The notes under the pieces are model-generated. The model searched no databases. It had not been told where the DNA came from and saw only the letters and a program-made list of their open reading frames with translations. Made by a program: the position numbers and the translations under genes. Source: Candidatus Omnitrophota bacterium (GTDB lineage Bacteria; Omnitrophota; Gorgyraeia; 2-01-FULL-45-10). From it: 5,027 bases of DNA. Of the stretch, positions 4,959-5,027 are shown piece after piece. The DNA lies in contig JAPLMG010000193.1 of assembly GCA_026387165.1 (NCBI GenBank), positions 1 to 5,027 of the forward strand, written 5' to 3'. Numbering within the stretch: position 1 is the first letter of the stretch; every line of letters begins with the position of its first letter.

Positions 4959-4970
4959 GGTATGCCTAAT

Positions 4971-5027
4971 CATGCATGTCCAAATCAGCGTTTTACCCTC
5001 GACGGAAAAGGCATTTTGAGATTCGAT
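4971..5027 (+). mobile_element. Left end of a second copy of the inner MITE-like element (cut by window edge)
   Basis: These 57 bases align without gaps to 2241-2297 with four differences, all transitions. They begin with CATGCATGTCCAAATCAG, the terminal-inverted-repeat end, and share the core ACCCTCGACGGAAAAG. Homology stops at the same point as the inner element's left boundary. The copy has the same orientation as the one before spoIID, so spoIID and queA lie between two direct copies. Whether it continues into the hairpin, the 39-bp array and a right end is outside the window. Confidence 0.75.

Noticed and set aside
4692..4973. Minus-strand frame of 93 codons after queA
   Set aside because: Half overlaps queA in antisense and the rest crosses the inverted-repeat stretch. 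There are no recognisable domain and no start signals.

Overview
The window carries one co-directional (+ strand) housekeeping block: the 3' end of ruvA, then ruvB, queH, a DUF2905 membrane-protein gene, a secreted SpoIID/LytB-domain gene and queA. It joins Holliday-junction branch migration (RuvAB) with two steps of queuosine biosynthesis (QueA makes epoxyqueuosine, QueH reduces it to queuosine), plus a small membrane protein and a cell-wall enzyme. The order ruvA-ruvB-(DUF2905)-spoIID-queA is one I associate with Clostridia-like and candidate-phylum genomes, where tgt-yajC-sec genes often follow. Mixed GC content, frequent ATA and AGG codons and dense short palindromic repeats would fit an uncultivated lineage such as Candidatus Omnitrophota. 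That placement is a guess and is not shown by the sequence.

Layout: 1-108 ruvA tail, overlapping ruvB by ATGA; 105-1157 ruvB; 1158-1267 a 9-bp-unit palindromic array; 1276-1818 queH; 1819-1916 a second copy of that array; 1938-2162 DUF2905; 2166-2560 a nested pair of MITE-like elements; 2559-3722 SpoIID-domain protein; 3724-3785 a 14-bp-unit palindrome; 3789-4814 queA with a third repeat family inside its reading frame; 4815-4958 a structured non-coding stretch; 4971-5027 the left end of a second copy of the inner mobile element, cut by the window edge.

The proteins are ordinary. The repeats are what stands out. Every gene junction after ruvA/ruvB holds a palindromic repeat that begins within a few bases of the upstream stop codon, and several end within a few bases of the next start codon, displacing the expected ribosome-binding site. 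At the DUF2905/spoIID junction the history can be reconstructed. Removing a 395-bp element bounded by perfect 16-bp inverted repeats, and keeping one copy of a 2-bp GA repeat, restores a TGATG stop-start overlap and an ATG-AAG-ATC start for spoIID. The element's end turned that ATG into GTG in the same frame. Inside this element sits a second one, with 18-bp imperfect terminal inverted repeats and a 9-bp flanking direct repeat. A related copy lies after queA. No transposase or repeat-mobilising enzyme is encoded here, so any movement would depend on a source elsewhere.
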